64,000 nt of DNA from Rhodospirillales bacterium (GTDB lineage Bacteria > Pseudomonadota > Alphaproteobacteria > ATCC43930 > CGMCC-115725): assembly GCA_027315365.1 (NCBI GenBank), contig DAHUYF010000117.1, positions 62,001 through 126,000 of the forward strand. Reading direction: 5' to 3'. The translations under genes and the position numbers were made by a program. The notes under the pieces were generated by a model. It was not told the origin of the DNA and did no database searches. It was given only the letters and a program-made list of their open reading frames with translations. Below, one piece after another: positions 35,117-43,448 of the stretch (position 1 is the first letter of the stretch; each line of letters begins with the position of its first letter).

Positions 35117-35426
35117 GGCCTCCCAATACCGGCGGGGCGGCCTCGGTTGGCGCTTGCCGGCTGGGTCCGGGCTGCGCGTCACGGCCGTGGCGCCGCGGTG
35201 CTGGCTCTGCTCATGGCGGCCTGTGCGGGAAGGTACGGGAACATCATTTGAATATTTGAACCGCGGTTTCCTTAGCTCATGCGACCGCCCGATTCAATGT
35301 CAACGGCTGTCGCGTACCGCGGGCATGACGAGCCCACAGATGGGCGAGCGCACGCCCGGGCCAGCCTGTCCTTCGCCGGCGCGCCGCGCTAAGCTTCTGC
35401 CGGCGCAGCGCGCGGAGGATGCGTTG

Positions 35427-36779
35427 ATGGCTCGTACACTGATCAAATCCGGCATCGTGGTCACGCTCGACGACAGCGTCCCGGATCTGCGCCGCGGCGA
35501 CGTGCTGATCGAGGGCGATCACATCGCCGCGGTGGCGCCGGAGATCGCGGCGGCGGACGCCGAGATCATCGACGCCGCCGACCGGATCGTCATGCCGGGG
35601 CTGGTCAACGCGCATATCCACACCTGGCAGACCGGCCTGCGTGGCATCGCCGCCGACTGGACCATCCCGGAATATCTCCACAACATGCACGCGGCGATCG
35701 CGCCGAGCTTCGGGCCGGCGGACATCTTCATCGCGAACCTCGTCGGCGCGCTCAGCCAGCTCGACTCCGGGGTCACCACCCTCGTCGACTGGTGCCACAA
35801 CAATCCAACTCCGGCGCATACCGACGCCGCGGTCGAGGGGCTTCTGGAGAGCGGCATCCGCGCGCTCTTCCTGCACGGCTCGCCCAAGCCCGACCCGCAG
35901 CCGGGGCAGCGGCACTTCAGCGAGATCCCGCATCCGCGCGGCGAGATCGAGCGGCTGGCGCGCGGCCAGTTCGGCGCGCGCGACGGGCTGGTCGGGCTCG
36001 GCATGGCGGTCCTTGGCCCGGCCTATTCCACCTACGAAGTGAGCCGCCACGATTTCGCGCTGGCGCGCGAGCTCGGCATGGTCTGCAGCATGCATGTCGG
36101 CGGCGGCGCGATGCGCACACCCGACGGCTTCCCGCGCCTCGCCGCCGAAGGCCTGATCGACGACCGCACCAACATCGTGCATGGCAACAGCCTCCCGGAT
36201 GACCAGGTGAAGCGGCTGATCGAGAGCGGCGCCGGCGTGACCGTCACCCCCGAGGCGGAGCTGCAAATGGGCTTCGGCGACTGCCTCACCGGCCGGCTGC
36301 GCGCGCTTGGCGCCGCGCCGTCGCTGGGCTCGGACGTGGAATCGAGCCTCGGCGCCGACATGTTCACCGTCCTGCGCCTCGCGCTCCAGACGCAGCGCAA
36401 CCTCGACAACCAGCAGGTCATCGCGCGTACCGGCCGTGCGCCCGAGCGCATCTCGATCGCCTGCCGCGAGGCGCTGCGCTGGGCGACCATCGAGGGGGCA
36501 CGCATGGCCGGGCTCGACGACCGTATCGGCTCGCTTCGCCCAGGCAAGCAGGCCGACATCGTCCTGCTGCGCTCCGACGACCTCAATCTGCTGCCGGTGG
36601 TCGATCCCGTTGCCAGCATCGTGCTCCATGCCGGCCCGGCCAATGTCGATACCGTCCTCGTCGCCGGCCGCATAGCAAAGCGGAACGGACGGCTCGCCTA
36701 TGACGGCCTCGCCCGCCGCAAGGCGGAGCTCGCCGAGAGCAGCCGCCGCGTGCTGGCCGCGGCCGGGCGCGCATCGTAA
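35427..36779 (+). CDS. Amidohydrolase-superfamily deaminase/hydrolase
   Basis: 450 aa, cytosine-deaminase/TrzN-like branch. Asn-Ala-His-Ile-His-Thr-Trp-Gln near residue 60 provides the first metal ligands, Met-His-Val-Gly-Gly-Gly near 222 and Val-His-Gly-Asn-Ser-Leu near 250 the others, and Ser-Asp-Val-Glu-Ser-Ser near 303 the aspartate. The C-terminal Arg-Pro-Gly-Lys-Gln-Ala-Asp-Ile-Val-Leu is the usual beta-sandwich motif. GGAGG lies 8 bases before the ATG. It is distinct from the 8-oxoguanine deaminase at 5.2 kb. It is followed after 20 bases by a solute-binding protein, so the substrate is probably imported. Identity of the substrate is unknown. Confidence 0.83.
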   Translation: MARTLIKSGIVVTLDDSVPDLRRGDVLIEGDHIAAVAPEIAAADAEIIDAADRIVMPGLVNAHIHTWQTGLRGIAADWTIPEYLHNMHAAIAPSFGPADIFIANLVGALSQLDSGVTTLVDWCHNNPTPAHTDAAVEGLLESGIRALFLHGSPKPDPQPGQRHFSEIPHPRGEIERLARGQFGARDGLVGLGMAVLGPAYSTYEVSRHDFALARELGMVCSMHVGGGAMRTPDGFPRLAAEGLIDDRTNIVHGNSLPDDQVKRLIESGAGVTVTPEAELQMGFGDCLTGRLRALGAAPSLGSDVESSLGADMFTVLRLALQTQRNLDNQQVIARTGRAPERISIACREALRWATIEGARMAGLDDRIGSLRPGKQADIVLLRSDDLNLLPVVDPVASIVLHAGPANVDTVLVAGRIAKRNGRLAYDGLARRKAELAESSRRVLAAAGRAS

Positions 36780-36799
36780 TCTTCACAAGGGGGTAAGTG

Positions 36800-38056
36800 A
36801 TGGGCAAGCATCTTTGGCGCCGCCTCCGCGCGGCCTTCGGCATGGTCGCGCTGCTGCTGGCGGCGGCGTCGGCGCAGGCGGCGGAGCCGATCAAGATCGG
36901 GCTCAGCATGTCCTTGACCGGCGGGCTTGCCGGCGGCGGCAAGAGCGCACTGCTCGGCATGCAGGTCTGGGTCGAGGACATCAACGCCAAGGGCGGGCTG
37001 CTCGGGCGGCCGGTGCAGCTCGTCTATTACGACGACCAGAGCAACGGCGCCAACGTCCCCGGCATCTACAGCAAGCTCATCGAGATCGACAAGGTCGATC
37101 TCGTGGTCTCCGCCTATGCCACCAACCAGATCGTGCCGGCGATGCCGATCGTGATGCAGAAGAACCTGGTGTTCATGGCGCTGTTCGGCACCGGCGTGAA
37201 CGACAAGTTCCACTACGACAAATATTTCCAGATCCTGCCGAACGGCAAGGAGACGCGCTTCGGCCCGTCGCTGGGCTTCCTCGAGACGGCGATGACGATG
37301 GAGCCCAAGCCGACGACCATCGCGCTCGCCGGCGCCGACGCCGAATATGCCCAGACGGTGCTCGCCGGCGCCCGCGAGAAGGTCAAGGAGCTCGGGCTTA
37401 AGGTCGTCTATGACCGCAGCTATCCGCCCAACACCGTCGATTTCGGGCCGGTGGTGCGCTCGATCCAGGCGGTCAATCCCGACATCGTCTACATCGCGTC
37501 ATATCCGCCCGACAGCGTCGGCATGGTGCGCGCGGCGCACGAGGCCGGGCTCAAGACGCGCATGTTCGGCGGCGGCATGATCGGGCTCGCCTTCGCGCCG
37601 GTCAAGCAGCAGCTGGGTCCGCTGCTCAACGGCATCGTCTCCTATGACGTCTATGTGCCGGAGCCGACGATGAAGTTCCCGGGCATCGACGAGTTCCTGG
37701 CGAAATACCGCCGGAAGGCGGCGGCCGATGGCGTCGATCCCCTGGGCTTCTACCTGCCGCCCTTCGCCTATGCCGAGCTGCAGATCCTGGGCGAGGCGAT
37801 CACCAAGACCGGCGGCCTCGACCAGGGCAAGATCGCCGCCTTCATCCACGCCAACGCCTTCCACACCATCGTCGGCGAGGTGAAGTTCGCCGAGAACGGC
37901 GAGTGGGAGAAGTCGCGCATCCTGTTCGTGCAGTATCAAGGGGTCTCCGGCAGCGGCGTCGACCAGTTCAAGCAGCCGGGGCGGGCGGTGATCCTCTATC
38001 CGCCCGAATTCCGCTCGGGCAAGTTCCTCTATCCCTATTCGGAGATCGCGAAGTAA
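36800..38056 (+). CDS. ABC transporter substrate-binding protein, branched-chain amino-acid/amide type
   Basis: 418 aa with a clean signal peptide (Met-Val-Ala-Leu-Leu-Leu-Ala-Ala-Ala-Ser-Ala-Gln-Ala, cleavage near 28). The mature start Ile-Lys-Ile-Gly-Leu-Ser-Met-Ser-Leu-Thr-Gly is typical of the periplasmic-binding-protein type I (LivJ/AmiC-like) family. AAGGGGG precedes the ATG. No permease or ATPase genes follow, which is unusual because the full HAAT importer needs two permeases and two ATPases. It may use a transporter encoded elsewhere or act as a sensor partner. It lies between the amidohydrolase and a redoxin on the same strand. Confidence 0.88.
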   Translation: MGKHLWRRLRAAFGMVALLLAAASAQAAEPIKIGLSMSLTGGLAGGGKSALLGMQVWVEDINAKGGLLGRPVQLVYYDDQSNGANVPGIYSKLIEIDKVDLVVSAYATNQIVPAMPIVMQKNLVFMALFGTGVNDKFHYDKYFQILPNGKETRFGPSLGFLETAMTMEPKPTTIALAGADAEYAQTVLAGAREKVKELGLKVVYDRSYPPNTVDFGPVVRSIQAVNPDIVYIASYPPDSVGMVRAAHEAGLKTRMFGGGMIGLAFAPVKQQLGPLLNGIVSYDVYVPEPTMKFPGIDEFLAKYRRKAAADGVDPLGFYLPPFAYAELQILGEAITKTGGLDQGKIAAFIHANAFHTIVGEVKFAENGEWEKSRILFVQYQGVSGSGVDQFKQPGRAVILYPPEFRSGKFLYPYSEIAK

Positions 38057-38070
38057 GGAAGGGAGCGGCG

Positions 38071-38619
38071 ATGGCGACGACAACTCCTTCGGCTGGCCCG
38101 GCGACCGCGCCGGATTTTGCGCTCGACGGCACCGACGGGCGGCGCCACCGCCTCGCTGAGCTGCGGGGGCAGAAGGCGACGCTGGTCATGTTCCTCTGCA
38201 ACCACTGCCCTTACGTGAAGGCGGTGCTCGACGACCTCATCGCCGAGGTGCGGGAGCTGCAGCCGCTGGGGGTCGGCGCCGTCGCCATCATGCCCAACGA
38301 TACCGAGGCCTATCCCGAGGATGCCTTCGAGAACATGCAGCGCCTGGCGCGGGCGAAGGACTTTCCCTTTCCCTATCTCATCGATCGCACGCAGGCGGTG
38401 GCGCGGGCCTATGGCGCCGTCTGCACGCCCGACTTCTTCGGCTTCGACGCGGCGCTGAACCTCGCATACCGCGGCCGGCTCTATGACGTGCGCAACCTCA
38501 AGCGCGTGCCCGGCGCCAGGCGCGAGCTGTTCGAGGCAATGGCGGCGATCGCGCGCGGCGGTGCGGCGCCGGCGCAGCAGCATCCGGGCATCGGCTGCTC
38601 GATCAAATGGCGGGACTAA
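38071..38619 (+). CDS. Thioredoxin-fold redoxin (AhpC/TSA-like)
   Basis: 182 aa. The strand Leu-Val-Met-Phe-Leu-Cys-Asn-His-Cys-Pro-Tyr-Val holds a Cys-x-x-Cys motif at about residues 47-50. The C-terminal Pro-Gly-Ile-Gly-Cys-Ser-Ile-Lys-Trp is the end block of the CNHCPYV-type redoxins. No signal peptide, so cytoplasmic. It begins 14 bases after the solute-binding protein gene with an AAGGAAGGGAG site, so it is probably part of that operon. A peroxide- or thiol-related function is likely; the link with the amidohydrolase is unknown. Confidence 0.82.
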   Translation: MATTTPSAGPATAPDFALDGTDGRRHRLAELRGQKATLVMFLCNHCPYVKAVLDDLIAEVRELQPLGVGAVAIMPNDTEAYPEDAFENMQRLARAKDFPFPYLIDRTQAVARAYGAVCTPDFFGFDAALNLAYRGRLYDVRNLKRVPGARRELFEAMAAIARGGAAPAQQHPGIGCSIKWRD

Positions 38620-38623
38620 GTCC

Positions 38624-39244
38624 TCAACCCTTGCCGAGCCGGATCCTGCTCTCGCTGCCCGCCGCCAGCCGGCGGATGTTGGCATGGTGGCGCAGGATGA
38701 TCAGCACGGCGAGGAAGGCGACGACCTCGGTCGGTTGGAATTCGCGGGTGAGGAGCCAGGCGTAGAGCGGGGCCAGCAGCGCGGCGGCGAGGGCGGCGAG
38801 CGAGGAATAGCGCGTGAGGGCCGCGACCGCGAGCCAGGTGGCGGCGGCGGCGAGCCCCACCGGCCAGGCATAGGCGAGCAGGATGCCGAGCGAGGTGGCG
38901 ACGCCCTTGCCGCCCTTGAAGCCGAGCCACACCGGGAAGAGATGGCCGAGGAAGACGAAGCCCGCGGCATAGGCGGCCATGTCGGGACCAAACTGCCGGG
39001 CGACGATCACCGCCGCCGCGCCCTTCCCGGCATCGAGCAGCAGGGTCAGCGCCGCCAGCGCCTTGCTCCCGGTGCGCAGCACGTTGGTGGCGCCGATATT
39101 GCCGGAGCCGATCCGGCGGATGTCGCCGTAGCCGGCGAGCCGCGTCACCACCAGGCCGAACGGGATCGAGCCCAGGAGATAGGCCAGGAGCGCGCCCAGC
39201 GCGAACGGCCAGAGATAGCTCCAATCCCCCATCGGCTGCGGCAT
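38624..39244 (-). CDS. plsY: Acyl-phosphate:glycerol-3-phosphate acyltransferase
   Basis: 206 aa, five to six membrane segments. The PlsY motifs are present: Gly-Ser-Ile-Pro-Phe-Gly near 25, Gly-Ser-Gly-Asn-Ile-Gly-Ala-Thr-Asn-Val near 46, Gly-His-Leu-Phe-Pro-Val near 100 and Lys-Gly-Gly-Lys-Gly-Val-Ala-Thr near 111. It makes lysophosphatidate from acyl-phosphate in phospholipid synthesis. ATG at 39244; a second ATG at 39232 is equally possible. It converges with the redoxin gene 4 bases away. Two palindromes separate it from the upstream arginase gene. Confidence 0.93.
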   Translation of the reverse strand: MPQPMGDWSYLWPFALGALLAYLLGSIPFGLVVTRLAGYGDIRRIGSGNIGATNVLRTGSKALAALTLLLDAGKGAAAVIVARQFGPDMAAYAAGFVFLGHLFPVWLGFKGGKGVATSLGILLAYAWPVGLAAAATWLAVAALTRYSSLAALAAALLAPLYAWLLTREFQPTEVVAFLAVLIILRHHANIRRLAAGSESRIRLGKG

Positions 39245-39257
39245 CCCCCGATCCCTG

Positions 39258-39316
39258 GTGTTGCGGTTTCGACACTTGATCCCCGATCACGTGTCGAAGC
39301 CGCAACACAATTTTTT
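39258..39316 (+). terminator. 18-bp stem-loop followed by T-run between arginase and plsY
   Basis: An 18-base arm (39258-39275) and its near-perfect complement (39291-39308, one G-T pair) enclose a 15-base loop; TTTTTT follows at 39311-39316. On the + strand this is the form of an intrinsic terminator, though no + strand gene ends directly before it. It may be part of the compound palindrome described next. Confidence 0.5.
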
Positions 39317-39323
39317 GTGCTTG

Positions 39324-39376
39324 CTAGTGTTCCGACACTGACGCTTGGGAATCAAGCGTCAGTGTCGGAACGCTAG
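39324..39376. repeat. 53-bp near-perfect palindrome overlapping the arginase stop
   Basis: Arms of 24 bases (39324-39347 and 39353-39376), with a single mismatch pair, surround a 5-base loop GGAAT. The right arm contains the arginase stop codon. Both this and the neighbouring stem share a GACACTTGA/GACACTGA-like core, so they may derive from one palindromic element. Confidence 0.75.
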
Positions 39377-40293
39377 CCGGCCGCCGCGAGCGCGAGGTCG
39401 GCGGGCGCCGGCGCCAGCACGGCGAGAATGAGATCGCGCACAAGGTCGGCGGTGCGCTCCTTTTCGTCGAACTCGGCAATGTACTCGACGATCTCGAGCG
39501 CCCGCAGCTTCTCGTGCCGGGCGAGGCGCGACAGCGCGGCGCAGGTCGCTGCCGCCCGCAGCCCGTCGGGCTCCTTGAGGCCGATGGCCGGCGCGTCCGC
39601 GGGATCGAAGCCGTCGAGGTCGATGGTGACGCCGAAGCCGGCGGTGCCGTTCGTGGCGATGGCCAGCGCTTCGGCGAGCACGGCATCCATGCCGCGGTGC
39701 TTCACCTCCGCCATCTCGATGATGCGCACGCCGAGCCGGTGCAGCAGCGCCATCTCGCCGCTCTCGTAGGACCGCGCGCCGACATAGCACAGATGTTCCG
39801 GCCGCAGCACGCCGCCGCAGAGATCGACGAACGGGCCGTAGCCATGGCCCAGGAGCGCGGCCGCGCTCATGCCGTGCGGGTTCATCGACGGCGTCGTCTC
39901 CGGCGTGTGCGCGTCGAGATGCGCGTCGAGCCAGATCAGCCCCAGCGGCGCGTGACCGTGGCCGCGGGCGACGCCGGCCCAGCTGCCCATCGCGATCGCG
40001 TGATCGCCGCCGAGCACCACCGGAAAGCGTCCTGCGGCGATGGCGCGCGCGACCTCGTGGGCGAGCGCCGAGGCATGGCGGGCAACCAGGCCGAAGGTCT
40101 CGGGCCGGCGTACGCGGGGGTGCTGGCGCCAGCGCTTCTCGCTGCGCACCATGGCGCGCCACTCGGCGGCAAGGCCGCGCTCGCGCAGCCGCTCGGCAAG
40201 GCCGAGCGCCTTGAGCGCCGGCGGTCCTTCCTCGGTATGGCGAAAGCCGGCGCCCCATCCCGAGGCGGCACCGATCAAGGCGATCTCTGCCAT
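39373..40293 (-). CDS. Arginase/agmatinase-family ureohydrolase
   Basis: 306 aa with a complete binuclear manganese site: His98 in Gly-Gly-Asp-His, Asp123, His125 and Asp127 in Leu-Asp-Ala-His-Leu-Asp, and Asp225/Asp227 in Ile-Asp-Leu-Asp-Gly-Phe-Asp-Pro. Asn-Pro-His-Gly-Met near residue 138 favours arginase over agmatinase. It would split arginine into ornithine and urea. It starts 5 bases after the pyrC stop, so it sits in the pyr transcript. Its end is formed by a long palindrome. Ornithine from it could feed the ODC in this window. Confidence 0.85.
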   Translation of the reverse strand: MAEIALIGAASGWGAGFRHTEEGPPALKALGLAERLRERGLAAEWRAMVRSEKRWRQHPRVRRPETFGLVARHASALAHEVARAIAAGRFPVVLGGDHAIAMGSWAGVARGHGHAPLGLIWLDAHLDAHTPETTPSMNPHGMSAAALLGHGYGPFVDLCGGVLRPEHLCYVGARSYESGEMALLHRLGVRIIEMAEVKHRGMDAVLAEALAIATNGTAGFGVTIDLDGFDPADAPAIGLKEPDGLRAAATCAALSRLARHEKLRALEIVEYIAEFDEKERTADLVRDLILAVLAPAPADLALAAAG

Positions 40294-40298
40294 CTTGC

Positions 40299-41582
40299 TC
40301 AGCCCCGGTGGAGGAACACGCTGCGGCCGGCGATCACCGTCCGCAGCACGCGGCCTTGGACGGGCCGCCCGTCGTAAGGCGAGTTCTTGGATTTGGAACG
40401 CAGGGCATCGACGTCAATCCGCCACGGCTGATCGAGATCGAAAATGACGAAATCGGCGGCGACGCCGATGGCCAGCCGCCCGGCCGGCAGGCGCAGAATC
40501 GCCGCCGGCCGCTCGGTCAGCGCCCGCAGCGCGTCGAGCAGGCCGAGATGGCCGTTGTGATAGAGCTCGAGCGTCAGCGGCAGCAGCGTTTCGAGGCCGA
40601 TGATGCCGCTCGCCGCCGAAGCGAAGGGCAGGCGCTTCGATTCCTGGTCGTGCGGCGAGTGGTCGCTGGCAATGGCGTCGATGGTGCCGTCCGCGAGGCC
40701 TGCGACCACTGCGCGCCGGTCCCATTCGCTGCGCAGCGGCGGCGAGACCTTGGCGAAGGTGCGGTAATCGCCGACCGCGGTCTCGTTGAGCGCGAAGTAA
40801 TGGGGTGCGGTGTCGCAGGTGACGGCGAGCCCGCGCCGCTTGGCGCCGCGGATCGCCTCGATCGCGGCCTCGGTCGAGACATGGGCGATGTGGAGGCGCC
40901 CGCCGGTGATCTCGGCGAGCCGCAGGTCGCGCTCGACCATGATCACCTCGGCGGCCGGCGTGATCGCGGCAAGCCCGAGCCGCGTCGCCACCTCGCCCTC
41001 GGTCATCGCGCCGCCGGCGGCGAGGCTCGGCTCTTCCGGATGCTGCATCACCAGCAGGTCGAAGGTGCGGGCATAGGCGAGCGCGCGGCGCATCACCACG
41101 GCATCGGCGATCGCCCGGCCGGCATCGGTGAAGGCCAAGGCGCCGGCGGCGGCGAGGAGGCCGAACTCGGTGAGTTCGCGGCCCTTCAGGCCCTTGGTGG
41201 CCGCGGCATATGTCCGGATGCGGGCAAGCCCGACATCGCGCGAGCGCCGGGCGACGAACTCGACCAGCGCCATGTCGTCGATCACCGGTTCGGTGTTCGG
41301 CAGCGCCACGATGGTGGTGACGCCGCCAGCGACCGCCGCAGCGGCGCCGGTCTCCATCGACTCCTGGTGTTCCGCGCCGGGCTCGCGCAGCTCGACGCGC
41401 ATGTCGACGAGTCCCGGTGCGAGGCAGGCGCCGGCGCAATCGACGATCTCGGCGTCTCCCGCGGCACATGGCCGGCCCAGCGCGGCGATGCGGCCGTCCT
41501 CCACCAGGAGATCGCCCGGCTGGTCGAGGCCGCTCGCGGGGTCGAGCAGGCGCGCGTTGCGGAACAGCGTGCGTGCGCTCAT
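40299..41582 (-). CDS. pyrC: Dihydroorotase-like protein with lost His-x-His metal site (PyrC/PyrX type)
   Basis: 427 aa, class I dihydroorotase fold. Asp153, His181, His234 and Asp307 align with conserved dihydroorotase ligands, but the usual Asp-x-His-x-His-x-Arg at residues 60-66 reads Asp-Met-Arg-Val-Glu-Leu-Arg, so both zinc-binding histidines are gone. Other alphaproteobacterial and pseudomonad PyrC-like proteins with lost ligands serve as non-catalytic partners of aspartate transcarbamoylase. The gene overlaps pyrB by ATGA, consistent with that role. An active dihydroorotase should exist elsewhere. Catalytic activity cannot be excluded without assay. Confidence 0.88.
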   Translation of the reverse strand: MSARTLFRNARLLDPASGLDQPGDLLVEDGRIAALGRPCAAGDAEIVDCAGACLAPGLVDMRVELREPGAEHQESMETGAAAAVAGGVTTIVALPNTEPVIDDMALVEFVARRSRDVGLARIRTYAAATKGLKGRELTEFGLLAAAGALAFTDAGRAIADAVVMRRALAYARTFDLLVMQHPEEPSLAAGGAMTEGEVATRLGLAAITPAAEVIMVERDLRLAEITGGRLHIAHVSTEAAIEAIRGAKRRGLAVTCDTAPHYFALNETAVGDYRTFAKVSPPLRSEWDRRAVVAGLADGTIDAIASDHSPHDQESKRLPFASAASGIIGLETLLPLTLELYHNGHLGLLDALRALTERPAAILRLPAGRLAIGVAADFVIFDLDQPWRIDVDALRSKSKNSPYDGRPVQGRVLRTVIAGRSVFLHRG

Positions 41583-42544
41583 TTTGCCGGCGCCGCGTCG
41601 GACAGGTTGCGCGTCAGCACCTCGAGGCAGGCCATGCGCACGGCGACGCCCATCTCGACCTGCTGGCGGATCGCCGAGCGGTCGATGTCGTCGGCCACCG
41701 CGGTGTCGATCTCGACCCCGCGGTTCATCGGACCCGGATGCATGATGAGCGCATCCGGCTTGGCGGCGGCGAGCTTGGCGTAGTCGAGGCCGAAGAAATG
41801 GAAATACTCGCGGATCGAGGGCACGAAGCTGCCGTGGAAGCGCTCGGTCTGAAGGCGGAGCATCATGACGATGTCGACCTCCTTGAGCCCGCCCGCCATG
41901 TCGTGGAAGACCTCGACGCCGAGTCGCTCGATCTCCGCCGGCAGCAAGGTGCGCGGCGCCACCACGCGTACCCGCGCGCCCATGATGTTCAGCAGCGCGA
42001 TGTTGGAGCGCGCGACGCGGCTGTGCAGGATGTCGCCGCAGATGGCGACGACGAGGCCCTGGAGCCTGCCCTTGCGGCGGCGGATGGTGAGCGCGTCGAG
42101 CAGCGCCTGGGTCGGGTGCTCGTGGCTGCCGTCGCCGGCATTGATGACGGCACCGTCGACCTTCTCGGCGAGGAGCTGCACCGCACCCGATTCGGGGTGA
42201 CGCACCACCAGCACGTCGGGATGCATGGCAGTGAGCGTCATTGCCGTGTCGATCAGCGTCTCGCCCTTCTTGATCGAGCTCGCCTGCACCGACATGTTGA
42301 TCACATCGCCGCCGAGCCGCTTGCCCGCGAGCTCGAAGGAGGTGCGGGTGCGAGTCGAATTCTCGAAAAACAGGTTGATGACGGTGCGACCGCGCAGCAG
42401 CGCTTGTTTTTTGTCGACCTGGCGATTCTGCTCGACATAGCTCTCGGAGCGATCGAGCAGCAGCGTGATCTCGTCCGGCGAAAGCCCTTCGATTCCCAAC
42501 AGATGGCGATGGGGAAAGGGAAGGAAGGGGATGCCAGTATTCAT
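41579..42544 (-). CDS. pyrB: Aspartate carbamoyltransferase catalytic subunit
   Basis: 321 aa. The carbamoyl-phosphate loop [11 protein letters not shown] is near residue 60; His-Pro-Thr-Gln-Ala-Leu-Leu-Asp near 146 and His-Pro-Gly-Pro-Met-Asn-Arg-Gly near 274 are the other active-site blocks. It forms carbamoyl-aspartate, the first committed pyrimidine step. No pyrI is present, as expected when PyrB assembles with a PyrC-like partner. The ATG at 42544 lacks a Shine-Dalgarno and lies about 4 bases from a predicted transcription start. Confidence 0.95.
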   Translation of the reverse strand: MNTGIPFLPFPHRHLLGIEGLSPDEITLLLDRSESYVEQNRQVDKKQALLRGRTVINLFFENSTRTRTSFELAGKRLGGDVINMSVQASSIKKGETLIDTAMTLTAMHPDVLVVRHPESGAVQLLAEKVDGAVINAGDGSHEHPTQALLDALTIRRRKGRLQGLVVAICGDILHSRVARSNIALLNIMGARVRVVAPRTLLPAEIERLGVEVFHDMAGGLKEVDIVMMLRLQTERFHGSFVPSIREYFHFFGLDYAKLAAAKPDALIMHPGPMNRGVEIDTAVADDIDRSAIRQQVEMGVAVRMACLEVLTRNLSDAAPAK

Positions 42545-42554
42545 TAAAGCGCGG

Positions 42555-42583
42555 ACTATACGTTGTAGGACGCGCGGCAGCAA
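42555..42583 (-). promoter_or_regulatory. Candidate pyrB promoter giving a leaderless or near-leaderless mRNA
   Basis: On the minus strand TTGCTG and TATAGT are separated by exactly 17 bases. Transcription would start near 42548, only a few bases before the pyrB ATG at 42544. No ribosome site precedes the ATG, which agrees with a leaderless message. Confidence 0.5.
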
Positions 42584-42632
42584 GACGGCATTACGTGCTG
42601 CGCAGCGTGCTTCCGAGCGTGGCCCGTCTTCG

Positions 42633-43124
42633 CTAGCCGCCGGGCGGCGGGGGCACCGGGTCCGGCCGGCGAACACGGTCGAGCAGTCCCTGGAGAATGT
42701 AGGCGGCGGCGACCTTGTCGATGATCTCGGCGCGGCGCTTGCGGCTGAGATCGGCCGCGATCATCTCGCGCTCGACCGCCGCGGTGGAGAGCCGCTCGTC
42801 CCAGAAGGCGACCGGCAGATCGATCTGCTGCAGCAGGTTCCGGGCGAACTGCCGCACGCTTTGCGCCCGCGGCCCTTCGCTGCCGTCAAGGCTCACCGGC
42901 AGCCCGACCACGATGCCGCCCACATGATGCCGGTCGATCTCCGCGGCAAGCCGTTTGGCATCCTCGCGAAAGCGCGTGCGGCGGATCGTGTCGAAGGGCG
43001 TCGCCACCAGCCAGGTCGTGTCCGAGAGCGCCATGCCGATCGTCTTGGTGCCGACGTCGAGGCCGAGAAGCCGCGCGCCGCCGGGGATGAAGTGCTTCAA
43101 GTCGCTGGGGTTGCAGATCGGCAT
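42633..43124 (-). CDS. ruvX: YqgF/RuvX-type Holliday-junction resolvase-like nuclease
   Basis: 163 aa, RNase H-like fold. [11 protein letters not shown] near residue 20 contains the first catalytic Asp, Val-Val-Gly-Leu-Pro-Val near 72 and Trp-Asp-Glu-Arg-Leu-Ser-Thr near 108 the next conserved acidic site, and Ile-Asp-Lys-Val-Ala-Ala near 137 the last. It takes part in 16S pre-rRNA 5' processing. It diverges from gatC by 36 bases. ATG at 43124 is used because upstream frame would run through the gatC start. Confidence 0.92.
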   Translation of the reverse strand: MPICNPSDLKHFIPGGARLLGLDVGTKTIGMALSDTTWLVATPFDTIRRTRFREDAKRLAAEIDRHHVGGIVVGLPVSLDGSEGPRAQSVRQFARNLLQQIDLPVAFWDERLSTAAVEREMIAADLSRKRRAEIIDKVAAAYILQGLLDRVRRPDPVPPPPGG

Positions 43125-43139
43125 ACGCGATGCTAGGTA
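43111..43139 (+). promoter_or_regulatory. Candidate gatCAB promoter
   Basis: TTGCAG and TAGGTA are 17 bases apart; the -35 lies within the first codons of ruvX. Transcription near 43146 would leave a short leader with the GGGAG site of gatC. Confidence 0.4.
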
Positions 43140-43160
43140 GGGAAGGGAGACATCTACAGC

Positions 43161-43448
43161 ATGGCATTGGACAAGGCTACCGTGGCGCGGATCGCCGCGC
43201 TGGCGCGCATCAAACTGCCCCCGTCCGAGCAGGAGCCTCTCGCCCGGGAGCTGTCCGCCATTCTTGGCTGGATCGAGCAGCTTGGCGAGGTCGACACCGC
43301 CGGGATCGAGCCGATGTCGAGCGGCGCGGCGTTGCGGCTGCCGATGCGCGAGGACGAGATCACCGACGGCGATTGCCGCGACAAGATCCTGGTCAACGCG
43401 CCCGCCGCCGAGCGCGGCTTCTTCACCGTGCCCAAAGTGGTGGAGTAG
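43161..43448 (+). CDS. gatC: Asp-tRNA(Asn)/Glu-tRNA(Gln) amidotransferase subunit C
   Basis: 95 aa, standard length. The start Ala-Thr-Val-x-x-Ile-Ala-x-Leu-Ala-Arg-Ile-Lys-Leu and middle Leu-Gly-Trp-Ile-Glu-Gln-Leu and Val-Asp-Thr are typical; the end Phe-Phe-Thr-Val-Pro-Lys-Val-Val-Glu is the family C-terminus. It clamps GatA and GatB together. GGGAG precedes the ATG, and the stop directly abuts the gatA ATG. Confidence 0.94.
   Translation: MALDKATVARIAALARIKLPPSEQEPLARELSAILGWIEQLGEVDTAGIEPMSSGAALRLPMREDEITDGDCRDKILVNAPAAERGFFTVPKVVE

Noticed and set aside
39258-39376. Simple bidirectional terminator for arginase and plsY
   Set aside because: Both genes run in the same direction and the T-run is on the opposite strand, so a plain terminator does not explain the two large palindromes.
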